NCBI GenBank assembly: GCA_021324935.1
Contig: JAJPIE010000084.1
Location: 1-48,082, forward strand
Reading direction: 5' to 3'
Source: Acidobacteriota bacterium
GTDB taxonomy: Bacteria > Acidobacteriota > Terriglobia > Acidiferrales > UBA7541
Length of the DNA stretch: 48,082 bases
Part shown: positions 15,185 through 24,098 of the stretch, in pieces
Layout: each line of letters begins with the position of its first letter
How positions within the stretch are numbered: the stretch's first letter is position 1
The notes under the pieces: generated by a model
Seen by the model: the letters and a program-made list of their open reading frames with translations, nothing else
Databases searched by the model: none
What the model was told of the DNA's origin: nothing
Made by a program: the position numbers and the translations under genes

Positions 15185-18159
15185 GCACGCCCGACCGCGA
15201 AGCCGTCGAACTCTTCCTCCAGGAAGCCTCGGAGCACCTGCAGTATTTGCGGGAGTACGTTGGTGTGCTTCAGGAGATCGCGCCCGGGCACGAGGACCTC
15301 GAGCGGCTATACATTTCGGCGCATACCCTCAGCGGCACTTCCGCCAGCTACGGCTTCCCGCGCTTCTCCGAAATTGCCGGAAAACTCGCGCACATCTTCC
15401 AGTACGCGCTCAATGCTCCGCTCGGCGAAGATTTGCACGGACCGCTGACCGAATTCCTCTCCGACGGCATTTCGCTTCTTGAAACCAGCTTGCTCGAAAT
15501 CAGCGATACCGGAAAGGAAAACGTCGAGGACGTTGCCACCTTCAAGGATCGTTACCGCTTCGCGTTTCCGCCGGAGCCGCCCCCGCTGAATCTCAGCATG
15601 CCGCCGGCGCCGCAGCTCACCCAGGAACTCCCTTCCTACGATGAGGAAGAAGCCGAATCCGTGCACGTCGGCCAGACGGGCTCCTATTTCGACGCGCTGC
15701 CCGCCGACGACGAGGTACCCGACGAAATCCTGGAGTTCTTCCAGCCGGAAGCCGAAGAGCATCTGCAAATCGTGGGCGATTGCCTACTCTCGCTCGAGGG
15801 CAACAACAATCCTGACGAGATTAACCGCCTCTTCCGCGCCATTCACACCCTCAAAGGCTCCGCGGCTCAAGTCGGCCTCAAACGTCTCGGGGGTATCGCG
15901 CACCGCGTCGAGGACCTGATTGGCCGCCTCCGCGACGGTGAACTCCAGCCCGCGCCCTCCATCGTCGATATCTGCCTCGAATCGGTCGATGTCCTCAAGA
16001 AAACGCTTCATCGCCAGTGGGCCGACGAAGCCGAGATGCGCGAAGGTGTGGATTCACTGCTAGGCAAAATTGCAGCGCTGGCGCCGCAGGAAGTTGAGGA
16101 AGAAACTCCAGCCGTCCAGGCCGCCGAAACTCACGAAGAGCCCGCCGCGGCTAAACCCGCCGGCGAAAAAACCGTTCCTAAAGCCCCGCTCACCCCCAAG
16201 CAAGCCGCTGCCAGCAAGTCCGTTCGCATTGCGCTCGGCCGCCTTGATCGCATGATGAACACCGTCGGCGAGCTCGTTATCAGCCGAACCAAAATGGTTG
16301 GCCGCGTCGTCGAACTCGAAAAACTGATCGATACCCTGAGCTTTTCGAAAGAGCGCCTGCAAGGCAAGGTCAACGAATTTCAGGAAAAGTACGAGTTCAA
16401 CCGCATCCGTTCGCAGCTTTCCACGCCCTGGGCCAGTCAGCAATCGCAGAAAATGCTCACCAGCGCGGCCGCCGGGGAGAGCACTTTTCTCGAAGAGTTC
16501 AGCGAACTCGAGATGGATCGCTACGACGACTTCAATATCCTTTCGCGCTCCATGACGGAAATTTCCGCCGACGTGAACGAAGTCCTCACGCAGCTTGAAA
16601 ACTACATCAATCGCGTCGAGGGCGACATCGACGAGTTCACCAAGCTGGCGCACCATCTCCAGGACGAAATCACCGCCGCGCGCATGGTGCCCATCGGCAC
16701 GCTCTATTCCTTGCTCTCCCGCGCGGTTCGCGACGCGGCCAAATCCGCGCAAAAGCTCGTCGACCTCGATTTCTCCGGCAGCGAAACCGAACTCGACAAC
16801 AACATCATCCAGCAAATCTCCGATCCCCTCGTCCACCTCGTTCGCAACTCCGTCGCTCATGGCGTCGAATTGCCGCACGTCCGCGCGGCCAATGGCAAGC
16901 CCGAGCAAGGCAAGGTCGCGCTCCGCGCCTATCACCGCGGCAACCACATCTATATCGAAGTCGAAGACGACGGCCGCGGCATCGACTACGAGCGCGTCAA
17001 GCAAAGCGCCATCGAATGCGGCCTCGTCAGCACGGAAACCGCCGATCGCCTCACCGAACGCGATCTCCGCGAAATGCTTTTCCACCCCGGCTTCTCCACT
17101 GCCGCGGTGAAAACCGAACTCGCCGGCCGCGGCGTGGGCCTCGACGTCGTCCGCTCCAACCTCAACGCTTTGAACGGCGAAATCGAAGTCCAAAGCACGC
17201 CAGGCTCCGGCACCAAGTTCACCTTGAAAGTGCCGCTGACTCTCATCATCTCGCCCGCGCTCTTTGTCCGTTGCGGCGCGCTCACCTTCGCGCTTCCTCT
17301 CGCCGTCGTCGAAGAGATTCGCCGCCTGCGCGCCGACGAAATCGAAGACGTCGGCGGCAAGCTGCTCACCAAGGTGCGCGACATCGTCACCGAGGTCGTC
17401 CGCCTTGACGCGTATCTCGGCCTGCCTCCCCTCGAGCCCGTCAACGGCTACTTCCGCATGGTTGTCGCCAATGCCGGCAATCGCCAGATCGGCGTGGTCG
17501 TGGAAGAAGTCCTCGGCAAAGACGAAATCGTCATCAAAAACCTCGGCGAATATCTCCGCCGGGTGAAGCTCTTCCCAGGCACCACCATCGCTCCCGATGG
17601 CAGCTTGATTCTCCTGATCGATCTCAACCGCATGGTCTCCTCGGAACCAAACGAACGCCGAGCCGTCCAGGCCAGCGCCAGCGCGGCGCGCATCTTTGCT
17701 CCCGGCTCCGCCGCCGTCGCTCGCGGCACGATCCCCACCGAAGCCATCGATCGCGTCGACCAGGAGCGCGTCATTGTTATCGCTGACGACTCCATCAGCG
17801 TCCGCAAATTCGTCGGCCGCATGCTGGAAAAGAACGGCTACCGCGTGAAGCTCGCCGCCGATGGTCTGGAAGCCGCCGAACTCGTCAGCCAGCACGGCTG
17901 CCATCTGGTGATCACCGACCTGGAAATGCCCCGCATGACCGGGTATGAATTGATGGCTCAGCTCCGTCAGAGCCCGACAACCAAACGAATTCCCGTGATG
18001 GTGGTCACTTCGCGCGCCGGCGCGAAGCATCGCGACCGCGCCATGAAGGAAGGCGCATCCGCCTTCCTCACCAAGCCGATGCAGGAAGATCAGCTCCTCG
18101 CCGCCGTCGAACAGCTCATGGGAACGGAGGCGGCACGCCCGGTCGTGCCGGTGGGATAA
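15181..18159 (+). CDS. cheA: CheA histidine kinase-receiver hybrid (ChpA-like)
   Basis: The 992-aa protein starts at TTG 15181, which overlaps the cheR stop and has GGAGG 7 nt upstream; an ATG-like start in another reading (15112) would lie inside cheR. Domain order is HPt1 (His48 in SAHTLSGTS), HPt2 (His222 in AIHTLKGSAAQ), a dimerisation helix region (RMMNTVGELVISRTKM), and a kinase domain with HLVRNSVAHGVE, DDGRGID and GRGVGLDVV. A CheW-like P5 domain and a C-terminal receiver follow (DD pair, Asp913 in VITDLEMPRM, Lys in LTKPM). Two HPt domains plus a receiver are typical of ChpA-type kinases of pilus-control systems, though P. aeruginosa ChpA has many more HPt copies. It is the hub of the second cluster. 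Confidence 0.95.
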   Translation: MSTPDREAVELFLQEASEHLQYLREYVGVLQEIAPGHEDLERLYISAHTLSGTSASYGFPRFSEIAGKLAHIFQYALNAPLGEDLHGPLTEFLSDGISLLETSLLEISDTGKENVEDVATFKDRYRFAFPPEPPPLNLSMPPAPQLTQELPSYDEEEAESVHVGQTGSYFDALPADDEVPDEILEFFQPEAEEHLQIVGDCLLSLEGNNNPDEINRLFRAIHTLKGSAAQVGLKRLGGIAHRVEDLIGRLRDGELQPAPSIVDICLESVDVLKKTLHRQWADEAEMREGVDSLLGKIAALAPQEVEEETPAVQAAETHEEPAAAKPAGEKTVPKAPLTPKQAAASKSVRIALGRLDRMMNTVGELVISRTKMVGRVVELEKLIDTLSFSKERLQGKVNEFQEKYEFNRIRSQLSTPWASQQSQKMLTSAAAGESTFLEEFSELEMDRYDDFNILSRSMTEISADVNEVLTQLENYINRVEGDIDEFTKLAHHLQDEITAARMVPIGTLYSLLSRAVRDAAKSAQKLVDLDFSGSETELDNNIIQQISDPLVHLVRNSVAHGVELPHVRAANGKPEQGKVALRAYHRGNHIYIEVEDDGRGIDYERVKQSAIECGLVSTETADRLTERDLREMLFHPGFSTAAVKTELAGRGVGLDVVRSNLNALNGEIEVQSTPGSGTKFTLKVPLTLIISPALFVRCGALTFALPLAVVEEIRRLRADEIEDVGGKLLTKVRDIVTEVVRLDAYLGLPPLEPVNGYFRMVVANAGNRQIGVVVEEVLGKDEIVIKNLGEYLRRVKLFPGTTIAPDGSLILLIDLNRMVSSEPNERRAVQASASAARIFAPGSAAVARGTIPTEAIDRVDQERVIVIADDSISVRKFVGRMLEKNGYRVKLAADGLEAAELVSQHGCHLVITDLEMPRMTGYELMAQLRQSPTTKRIPVMVVTSRAGAKHRDRAMKEGASAFLTKPMQEDQLLAAVEQLMGTEAARPVVPVG

Positions 18160-18165
18160 CCGCCC

Positions 18166-19314
18166 ATGACTACGCCTCCTTCCAAAAAGTTTCGCGTTCT
18201 CGTCGTCGACGATTCCGCCTTCATGCGCAAGGTTCTGGAATCGATTTTCAACGCCGACGAAATGCTTCAGGTGATTGGCCATGCCAAAGACGGCCGCGAA
18301 GCCCTTGTTCTCGCCGAATCGCTGAAGCCTGACGTCATTACCATGGACCTGAACATGCCGCACATGGACGGCCTGCAGGCCACCGCGCAGATCATGACCA
18401 CCAACCCGCGGCCCATCGTCATCGTCAGCTCCGAAAGCAAGGAAGGCGCGGCCAGCACATTGAAGGCCCTTGAGCTCGGCGCCATCGATTTTGTCACCAA
18501 ACCTTCCAGCGGCATCGATCTCGACATGCAAAGCGTCAAGGACGAGCTCTTGCGCAAAGTACGCGTCGCAGCAAAGGTTCGCGTCGTGCGCACCGCCTCG
18601 CGCCTTGCCGCGCAGCTTCATGTCCCCACGCAGGGTTCTCCCAACGCGACGCCATTGCCCGTTGCGCGTCCCGCCGCCTCTCCATCGGCAACGCCAGCGG
18701 TTATTCCCGCGGACATGCGCTTCCCGGTCGTCGTCCTCGCGGCTTCCACGGGCGGACCTGCCACGGTCATGCGTCTCGCGCCCGGCTTCACCAAAGATTT
18801 TCCCGCGGCGGTGATACTCGTTCAGCACATGCCCGCGGCATTTACCACGCAGTACGCTTTGCAGCTTGCGGAATTTACCGGTATTCGCGTGAAGGAAGCC
18901 GAATCGAACGAATCGATCGCTCCCGGCACGTTTTACATTTGTCCCGGTGGCCAGCATCTTCGCGTTTCTCCCACGGGACGCATGCAGCTAGACGCCACCA
19001 CCGGTCGTATCGACGGTTACTTGCCGAACATTGACGTGACCATGGAATCAGTCGCGGCTTTTGCCGGTGCCATGGGCATCGGCGTCGTCCTCACGGGGAT
19101 GGGGAGCGACGGCGCTCGCGGTTGCCGTGCCATCAAAAGCGCCGGCGGCTACGTCCTCGCGCAAGACGAAGCCAGCTCCGTGATCTTCGGCATGCCGGCG
19201 GAAGCCATCAAGACCGGTTCCGTGGACCAGACGCTTGGCATCGACGACATTTACGCCGCGATCGAAAAGCGCGTGCTCAGCCTGAGTCGTCTCGCTCCAG
19301 TAGGAGCGCGTTGA
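18166..19314 (+). CDS. cheB: CheB protein-glutamate methylesterase
   Basis: The 382-aa protein is full length. It has an N-terminal receiver (VDDSAFMRK, Asp61 in TMDLNMPHMDG, Lys in VTKPSSG), a Pro/Ala-rich linker (about 145-185) and a methylesterase domain with the catalytic triad Ser194 (AASTGGP), His221 (QHMPAAFT) and Asp315 (TGMGSDGARG). It removes methyl groups from MCPs and deamidates glutamines once phosphorylated by CheA. It starts 6 nt after cheA and its stop overlaps the next ATG by one base. Confidence 0.97.
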   Translation: MTTPPSKKFRVLVVDDSAFMRKVLESIFNADEMLQVIGHAKDGREALVLAESLKPDVITMDLNMPHMDGLQATAQIMTTNPRPIVIVSSESKEGAASTLKALELGAIDFVTKPSSGIDLDMQSVKDELLRKVRVAAKVRVVRTASRLAAQLHVPTQGSPNATPLPVARPAASPSATPAVIPADMRFPVVVLAASTGGPATVMRLAPGFTKDFPAAVILVQHMPAAFTTQYALQLAEFTGIRVKEAESNESIAPGTFYICPGGQHLRVSPTGRMQLDATTGRIDGYLPNIDVTMESVAAFAGAMGIGVVLTGMGSDGARGCRAIKSAGGYVLAQDEASSVIFGMPAEAIKTGSVDQTLGIDDIYAAIEKRVLSLSRLAPVGAR

Positions 19315-19847
19315 TGCAACTCGCAACACCGCAAAAGTCCCAGCCCGTCCGTGCGGAGCAGATCATCCTGTTCCGCTGCAGCAGCCAGGTCTTTGCGATT
19401 TCCTCGGCCTCCGTGCAGGAGGTTCGCAGTGTGGATGGTCTCGCGGGCTCCCCTCAAGAGATCCAAGAGCCCAGCCTCCCTAAAGTGCGGCACATGTTCC
19501 GCCGCGGCGAACGCAATCTCTATGTAGTCAACGGCGCGATTCATTTTGGCTTGCGGCCCTCTCCGGCTTCGCTCCTCTTTTTGCTCCGCCGCTCGCGAAC
19601 AGCACTGCTCATCGACGGTATCGAGAAGATGACCACCATGACGCGCCTCCAGGCGCTGCCCTTCGCGTTCTGCCACGAAGAACGCCTCTGGTACCGCGGG
19701 TTGACCGTCCTCGAACAAAATGTCGTCCCGGTTGTGAATCCCGCGGGCTTTCTCACCTCCGAAGAACTTTTCACGCTCGATGCCGCTGCCAGCCGGCTGG
19801 TTGCGCCGGAATTCCCCGCCGGCGGGGAAATGGGGCTTAGCGTATGA
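19314..19847 (+). CDS. CheW-like domain protein (divergent)
   Basis: This 177-aa protein starts at the ATG in TGATG, where its A is shared with the cheB stop. The sequence follows the CheW pattern: QIILFRCSSQVFAISSASVQEV, RNLYVVNGAIHFGL, TALLIDGIEKMTTM and RGLTVLEQNVVPVVNP. It lacks the usual NLRG motif. It may be a diverged coupling protein or an adaptor for a particular receptor. It overlaps the next CheW gene by ATGA, so the two are probably made together. Confidence 0.7.
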   Translation: MQLATPQKSQPVRAEQIILFRCSSQVFAISSASVQEVRSVDGLAGSPQEIQEPSLPKVRHMFRRGERNLYVVNGAIHFGLRPSPASLLFLLRRSRTALLIDGIEKMTTMTRLQALPFAFCHEERLWYRGLTVLEQNVVPVVNPAGFLTSEELFTLDAAASRLVAPEFPAGGEMGLSV

Positions 19848-20320
19848 GCGTGCTCGAACAACTTGACGCCCGCTCCTGCGTGCTGCTTCGCCTGGGTGAA
19901 CGCCGCTTTGCCTTGACCGCCGAGCACATCGCCGAACTCGTTGCGCCCAGCCGCGTCTTCCGTTTTGCCCATCGCACGCCCGAGCTCGATGGTGTCATCC
20001 TCCGCCGCGGCCGCGTCGTTCCCGTCTGCGACGTCGCCGAACGACTGATCGGCAAGCGACTCACCTCCAGGCGCTTCTATCTGGTGGCCACCCGGCGCCG
20101 TGGCGCGACTCTAGATTGGATCGCTCTTCCGGTCAGCGGCGAATGCGAACTCATCACCGCGGACCTGACGCCCGCGAGTGCCTCCGATTCCCCGCATGTT
20201 GCGGCCTGGCTTTCCTATGGTGGCGAGGTCATCGAGGTCCTAAATCTGGACGCACTGATGCCCGAACTCGCTGAGCCTTCCGCGCTTGGCCCAGCCACCA
20301 CGCCGGAGACGCATGCATGA
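19844..20320 (+). CDS. CheW domain protein
   Basis: This 158-aa CheW-fold protein has SCVLLRLGERRFALTAEHIAELV, DGVILRRGRVVPVCDVAERL (matching the GVINLRGxxxPVxDL region of CheW), WIALPVSGECELI and a last strand GEVIEVLNLDALM. Like its neighbour it is diverged from canonical CheW. It is translationally coupled on both sides (ATGA overlaps). Three CheW-type proteins in one cluster suggest either several receptors or a structural role in the array. Confidence 0.82.
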   Translation: MSVLEQLDARSCVLLRLGERRFALTAEHIAELVAPSRVFRFAHRTPELDGVILRRGRVVPVCDVAERLIGKRLTSRRFYLVATRRRGATLDWIALPVSGECELITADLTPASASDSPHVAAWLSYGGEVIEVLNLDALMPELAEPSALGPATTPETHA

Positions 20321-21102
20321 TCGTCCCCGGCAAACCCGCAAGGATTCTCGTCATCGACAGCAACGTGCTGTTTTCCAAGCGCCTTGCCGATGCCCTGCGC
20401 CGCGAAGGTTTCGAGGTCGCCACGGCCACGCAAGCCGCCTTTGCGCTTACCACGCTCGAGTACAATCCGCCGTCGGTGATCGTTTGCGCCACCAACATGC
20501 GCGAAATGGGCGCCCTCGATATGGCCAAAATCATCCACGCCGACCCGAAGAATGCTTCCCTGCCGATCATTGCGATGGGCGATGGTAGTCAGCGCGCGCT
20601 CATGGAATCCTTCCAGGCAGGTTGTGACGATTACATCGATCGCCGCCTTTCTCCGGCGGTGATTGCCACGCACATCAAAAATATTGTCGTCAGTAAACTC
20701 GAAGGCTTTCAGCCAACGCAGATGCTCGGCCAGGCGGACACCAGCCTCAGCGGCAATCTCACGCACCACGATCTTACTGGCGTCATGCAAATGCTCGGCC
20801 AGGCGCACCAGACCGGCGCTCTTACCATTAACGCGGGAGAGACAGACGCGGTCCTATTTTATGACGCGGGCGAAATCACCCATGCGGAATGCGGCGCCCT
20901 TTTCGGCGATGAAGCCGTCATTCACATCCTGAAGAGTTGCGTGCAGTGCGGCTCGGGGGTCTATAAGTTCATCTACGGCGCGGCGTCCACCCAACGCACG
21001 GTTTTGCGCTCCGCCACGGACCTGATGCTGGACGCCATGCGCGAATACGACGAAGCGGAACGTACTACCTTGGACGAATTGGCCGACAAGGAGGCACAAT
21101 GA
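20317..21102 (+). CDS. Pseudo-receiver with DUF4388 (PATAN-type) domain
   Basis: The 261-aa protein has two parts. Residues 8-130 form a receiver-like domain (RILVIDSNVLFSKRL, PIIAMGDGS), but the phosphoacceptor Asp is replaced (SVIVCATNMREM) and the Lys position is not conserved, so phosphorylation is unlikely. Residues about 145-240 are a DUF4388 domain: LSGNLTHHDLTGVMQML, GALTINAG, AVLFYDAGEITHAECG, GDEAVIHIL. PATAN-type domains combined with receivers are known in signalling proteins, including regulators of pili and phototaxis in cyanobacteria. The gene overlaps both neighbours by ATGA. Confidence 0.82.
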   Translation: MIVPGKPARILVIDSNVLFSKRLADALRREGFEVATATQAAFALTTLEYNPPSVIVCATNMREMGALDMAKIIHADPKNASLPIIAMGDGSQRALMESFQAGCDDYIDRRLSPAVIATHIKNIVVSKLEGFQPTQMLGQADTSLSGNLTHHDLTGVMQMLGQAHQTGALTINAGETDAVLFYDAGEITHAECGALFGDEAVIHILKSCVQCGSGVYKFIYGAASTQRTVLRSATDLMLDAMREYDEAERTTLDELADKEAQ

Positions 21103-21911
21103 GCGACGCGATCGTGCTACCCCAGACGGGTGAAGCCGAACCCAAGCGCACGCCCACCGTATATTTCATCGACGACAGCGCCACCATGCGCGAAGTCATC
21201 AAAATTGCGTTCCGCCGGGAAAGCATCCACGTCATCACCTGCGCCGACGCCGCCTCCGCTCTTGCGCAATTCGAAGAACATCCGCCCGATGTGGTCATCA
21301 CCGACGTGATCATGCCGGACACCGATGGCTACTCCGTCTGCAGCCAGGTGAAGCAGAATCCGCAGTTCGCCAAGACCCCGGTGATCCTCATGTCCGGCGT
21401 GGTGAACAAAAGCGTCGCCGATCGCGCCGTCGCCGTGCAAGCCGATGAATTGGTGCGTAAGCCGTTTCAGCCGCAGGAACTCCTCACGCGCGTGAAGAAT
21501 CTGATTGGTCACGGCGCGCCCGTCGTGCAGCAACCCGCCGAGCGCCCCATGGCCGTCCCTTCGCTCAGCAGCCTGTTCAACCAGCCCGCTGCGCCGCGCG
21601 TCGTCCCCCAGGCCACGGCCATCCCCCCCGCGCCGCCGGTCTCCGATTCTCCCTGGCCTCGTGCCGTGGCGGATGCGCTCTCCCATCCGGCCGCGCCGGC
21701 TTTCCCGCATCATCCCGCGCACGCGCAGGCGCCCGCTTCTCCGGTCGCGCCTTCGCGAAGCGCTTCCGCCGTCTCCGACATTCAAAAACTGCGCGTCGAA
21801 ATTTCGCGGCTTGAGCTTCTGGTGAAAAAGCTCCAGACCGAACTTCAAATTGAGCGCCAATACAACCAGGCTCTCGAACTCCACGTCCGCACCTTAACCC
21901 AGGTGGACTAA
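21099..21911 (+). CDS. Response regulator with disordered linker and C-terminal coiled coil
   Basis: The 270-aa protein has an N-terminal receiver (FIDDSATMREV, Asp69 in VITDVIMPDTDG, Ser in LMSGV, Lys in VRKPF). It is followed by an 80-residue Pro/Ala/Ser-rich low-complexity linker (about 145-225) and a C-terminal coiled coil (about 225-268, QKLRVEISRLELLVKKLQTE). There is no DNA-binding or enzyme output. Phosphorylation by the CheA hybrid may control binding of the coiled coil to a partner, perhaps a pilus motor; this is speculation. It ends the cluster and is followed by two hairpins. Confidence 0.85.
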   Translation: MSDAIVLPQTGEAEPKRTPTVYFIDDSATMREVIKIAFRRESIHVITCADAASALAQFEEHPPDVVITDVIMPDTDGYSVCSQVKQNPQFAKTPVILMSGVVNKSVADRAVAVQADELVRKPFQPQELLTRVKNLIGHGAPVVQQPAERPMAVPSLSSLFNQPAAPRVVPQATAIPPAPPVSDSPWPRAVADALSHPAAPAFPHHPAHAQAPASPVAPSRSASAVSDIQKLRVEISRLELLVKKLQTELQIERQYNQALELHVRTLTQVD

Positions 21912-21959
21912 CAACCGACGCCCGGTTGTTCTGCGGACACGCAATTGGCCCTTGGGCCA
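21911..21959 (+). terminator. Two hairpins ending the chemosensory cluster
   Basis: ACAACCG-N5-CGGTTGT (21911-21929; 7-bp stem) starts right at the stop codon, and TGGCCC-TT-GGGCCA (21946-21959) follows. Neither has a strong T-run, so intrinsic termination is uncertain. Their position at the end of the long plus-strand cluster supports a 3'-end role. Confidence 0.45.
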
Positions 21960-22033
21960 GTTGACCTCCCGCTCTGAAACCAGTAGCCTCGGCTCACGCA
22001 GGATTTGTGTGGGAACGCTCTGAGGGGAGAACC

Positions 22034-22441
22034 ATGAATCAGCTCAGAAGAAGTGGCATTTCGCGTCGTCAATTCGCCCACCGCGCCGCGGTGCTTTCCG
22101 CCACCGCATCAATCGTGCCAGCCGCTAGCGTATTCGCCGCTGCCCCGCCTCTGGCCCTTGCCCAAGCCCCGCCGGAACCCCATCCAAAACTCTCCGCCGA
22201 AAGCCAGGCCGAAGCCGACGGGCGACTTCAGCAGATCCTCGCCCTTTACGGCGCACGCTTCAGCGACGAGGAAAAAACATTTCTGCGGCAAATTAACCAA
22301 ATGACCCAGCAAAGCCTCGATCGTGTTCGCGCTTTCCCCCTGGATAATGGCGACTCTCCCGCGCTCTATTTGAAGCCTCTCGTCGAACGCGAGAAGAAAA
22401 AGCCGGAAGCGCCGGCCGCTTCTCCGGCAAAGAAGTCCTGA
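22034..22441 (+). CDS. Small Tat-signal exported protein of unknown function
   Basis: The 135-aa protein starts at the ATG at 22034, preceded by GAGGGGAGA. An N-terminal twin-arginine signal is visible: SRRQF near residues 10-14, then a weakly hydrophobic Ala-rich stretch ending near AAAPPLALAQA. The mature part is charged and helical (SAESQAEADGRLQQILALYG, FSDEEKTFLRQINQM) with a Lys/Pro/Ala tail. It resembles small accessory subunits encoded next to enzymes, but I do not recognise the family. It lies 9 nt before the amidase gene and probably forms an operon with it. Confidence 0.7.
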   Translation: MNQLRRSGISRRQFAHRAAVLSATASIVPAASVFAAAPPLALAQAPPEPHPKLSAESQAEADGRLQQILALYGARFSDEEKTFLRQINQMTQQSLDRVRAFPLDNGDSPALYLKPLVEREKKKPEAPAASPAKKS

Positions 22442-22450
22442 GGACGGACG

Positions 22451-23857
22451 ATGCTCAGCGAAGCGATTCTCTACTCCCCCATCAGTGAACTCTCAAAACG
22501 CATCCAATCCAAGCAGCTTTCTCCTGTGGAACTCACCGAAAGCTATCTCGCCCGCAGCGAGGCTCTCGGCCCAAAACTCAACGCCTACGCCCGCCTCACG
22601 CCCGATCTCGCTCTCGATCAAGCCAAAGCCGCTGAAAAAGAGATCCATCGCGGACATTACCGCGGCCCGCTGCACGGCATTCCCTACGCGGCAAAGGATC
22701 TTCTCGCCGTAAAAGGTCTTCCCACCACCTGGGGAGCCAAACCTTTCGCCGATCAGGTCTTCGACCACGACGCCACTGTCATCGGTCACCTCCATAACGT
22801 CGGCGCCATCCTTCTCGGAAAAGCCGCCATGATCGAACTGGCCGGCGGCATGGGATACATGTACGCCTCGGCTTCCTTACAAGGCGAAGCGAAAAATCCC
22901 TGGGATCAATCGTGCTGGACCTGCGGCTCTTCTTCTGGCTCCGCCGCCGTCGTCGCCGCCGGACTCGCCGCTTTCGCCATCGGCACGGAAACCTGGGGCT
23001 CCATTGTCTGCCCTTCCGCCTTCTGCGGCGTCAGCGGTTTGCGCCCCACCTACGGCCGCGTCAGCCGCTACGGCGCGATGGCGCTCGCCTACTCCATGGA
23101 CAAAATCGGCCCGTTGGCACGCTCTGCTGAAGATTGCACGCACATCTTCGCTGCAATCGCCGGCCACGATCCGCTCGATCGCAGCATGCTCCCCGTCGAT
23201 CGCGCCGCCTTCACTTTTTCGCCCGCCGCCGATTTGAAGAGCCGTGCGCTCCGCGTCGGCTGGCTTACAAACGCCTGGAAAAGCTACGACGCGGACATCC
23301 CCAAAATCCTCGATGCTGCAAAAAGCACCTTGCGACACCACTTCCCCTCCGTCCACGACACACCGCTTCCCGAAGGCCCCTGGGAAGACGCGGCTAACCT
23401 GATCCTCTCCGCCGAAGTGAGCTCCGCCTTCCATTCCCTGATTCGTTCCGGCCGCGTGAAAGAACTTACCGACCCCATGGGCAAAATCGCCGGCTACGTC
23501 AGCCAGAGCATTTCCGGCGCGGATTACAACCGCGCGCTTCGCATCCGCGACATCCTTCAGCGAAAAATGAGCGCGATCTTCGAAGCCTACGACGTGCTGG
23601 TCGCCGCCTCGCAACCCGTCACGGCCACCCCGCTGAATCTGAATCTCTTCACCGGGCTTTCCTTTGCCGACCCGCTGGGAGCCATCGGCAACCTTTGCGG
23701 ATTGCCTGCCCTCTCAGTCCCCTGCGGTTTCACCGAAAAACACCTCCCCGTCGGCCTGCAGTTTGTGGCCCGCGCGGGAGACGACGCCGCCGTCCTCCAA
23801 GCCGGGCGGATATTCCAGCAAGCCACCGCCTGGCACCACAAGCACCCCAAACTCTAG
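22451..23857 (+). CDS. Amidase-signature family enzyme (GatA/amidase type)
   Basis: The 468-aa protein is full length for the amidase-signature family. The Ser-cisSer-Lys triad is visible: Lys82 in YAAKDLL, the cis-Ser at about 160 in CGSSSGS, and nucleophile Ser184 in TETWGSIVCPS. The start of the domain (SPVELTESYLARSE) and a C-terminal GNLCGLPALSVPCGF block are typical. It hydrolyses a C-N amide bond; the substrate cannot be told. The CGSSSGS motif replaces the common GGSSGG, and TWGSI replaces TGGSI. It is not next to gatB or gatC, so it is unlikely to be the tRNA amidotransferase subunit. The upstream Tat protein is in the same operon; this enzyme itself has no signal peptide. Confidence 0.9.
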   Translation: MLSEAILYSPISELSKRIQSKQLSPVELTESYLARSEALGPKLNAYARLTPDLALDQAKAAEKEIHRGHYRGPLHGIPYAAKDLLAVKGLPTTWGAKPFADQVFDHDATVIGHLHNVGAILLGKAAMIELAGGMGYMYASASLQGEAKNPWDQSCWTCGSSSGSAAVVAAGLAAFAIGTETWGSIVCPSAFCGVSGLRPTYGRVSRYGAMALAYSMDKIGPLARSAEDCTHIFAAIAGHDPLDRSMLPVDRAAFTFSPAADLKSRALRVGWLTNAWKSYDADIPKILDAAKSTLRHHFPSVHDTPLPEGPWEDAANLILSAEVSSAFHSLIRSGRVKELTDPMGKIAGYVSQSISGADYNRALRIRDILQRKMSAIFEAYDVLVAASQPVTATPLNLNLFTGLSFADPLGAIGNLCGLPALSVPCGFTEKHLPVGLQFVARAGDDAAVLQAGRIFQQATAWHHKHPKL

Positions 23858-23870
23858 CCCCACGGCTAAC

Positions 23871-24050
23871 GCCCGCTTCCAGCAGGGAAGCGCAACCGCG
23901 CCCTCAGGGAGGCTCACCTTGTGGCATTGCCATTCTTGGCCGTGCTCTTCGCCAAAGAACGCCTGTCCCGGTAGACAAGCCGCCGGCATGCGTCATCCGA
24001 AAGTCTCAGTTAACGCACAGAGGTGTGTAATGGCCGGCCTTAAGGCCGGC
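23871..24050. repeat. Intergenic hairpins between converging genes
   Basis: The 241-nt gap between the converging amidase and hybrid kinase genes holds CCCGCTTCCAGCAGGGAAGCG (about 23873-23893), close to a copy at about 45019, and the perfect 18-nt palindrome GCCGGCCTTAAGGCCGGC (24033-24050). They are likely dispersed repeat units that may double as bidirectional terminators. Nothing coding is seen here. Confidence 0.5.
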
Positions 24051-24098
24051 TCTCTTCCGCACGCAATTCACCGTGGATTGCCCCGCTGAGGAAATGCT

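Noticed and set aside
16060..18957. Long open frame (965 codons) on the strand opposite cheA and cheB
   Set aside because: It is a mirror of the GC-biased codon use of the real genes, has no recognisable domain and is rich in Asp/Gly/Val/His, as expected for antisense frames.
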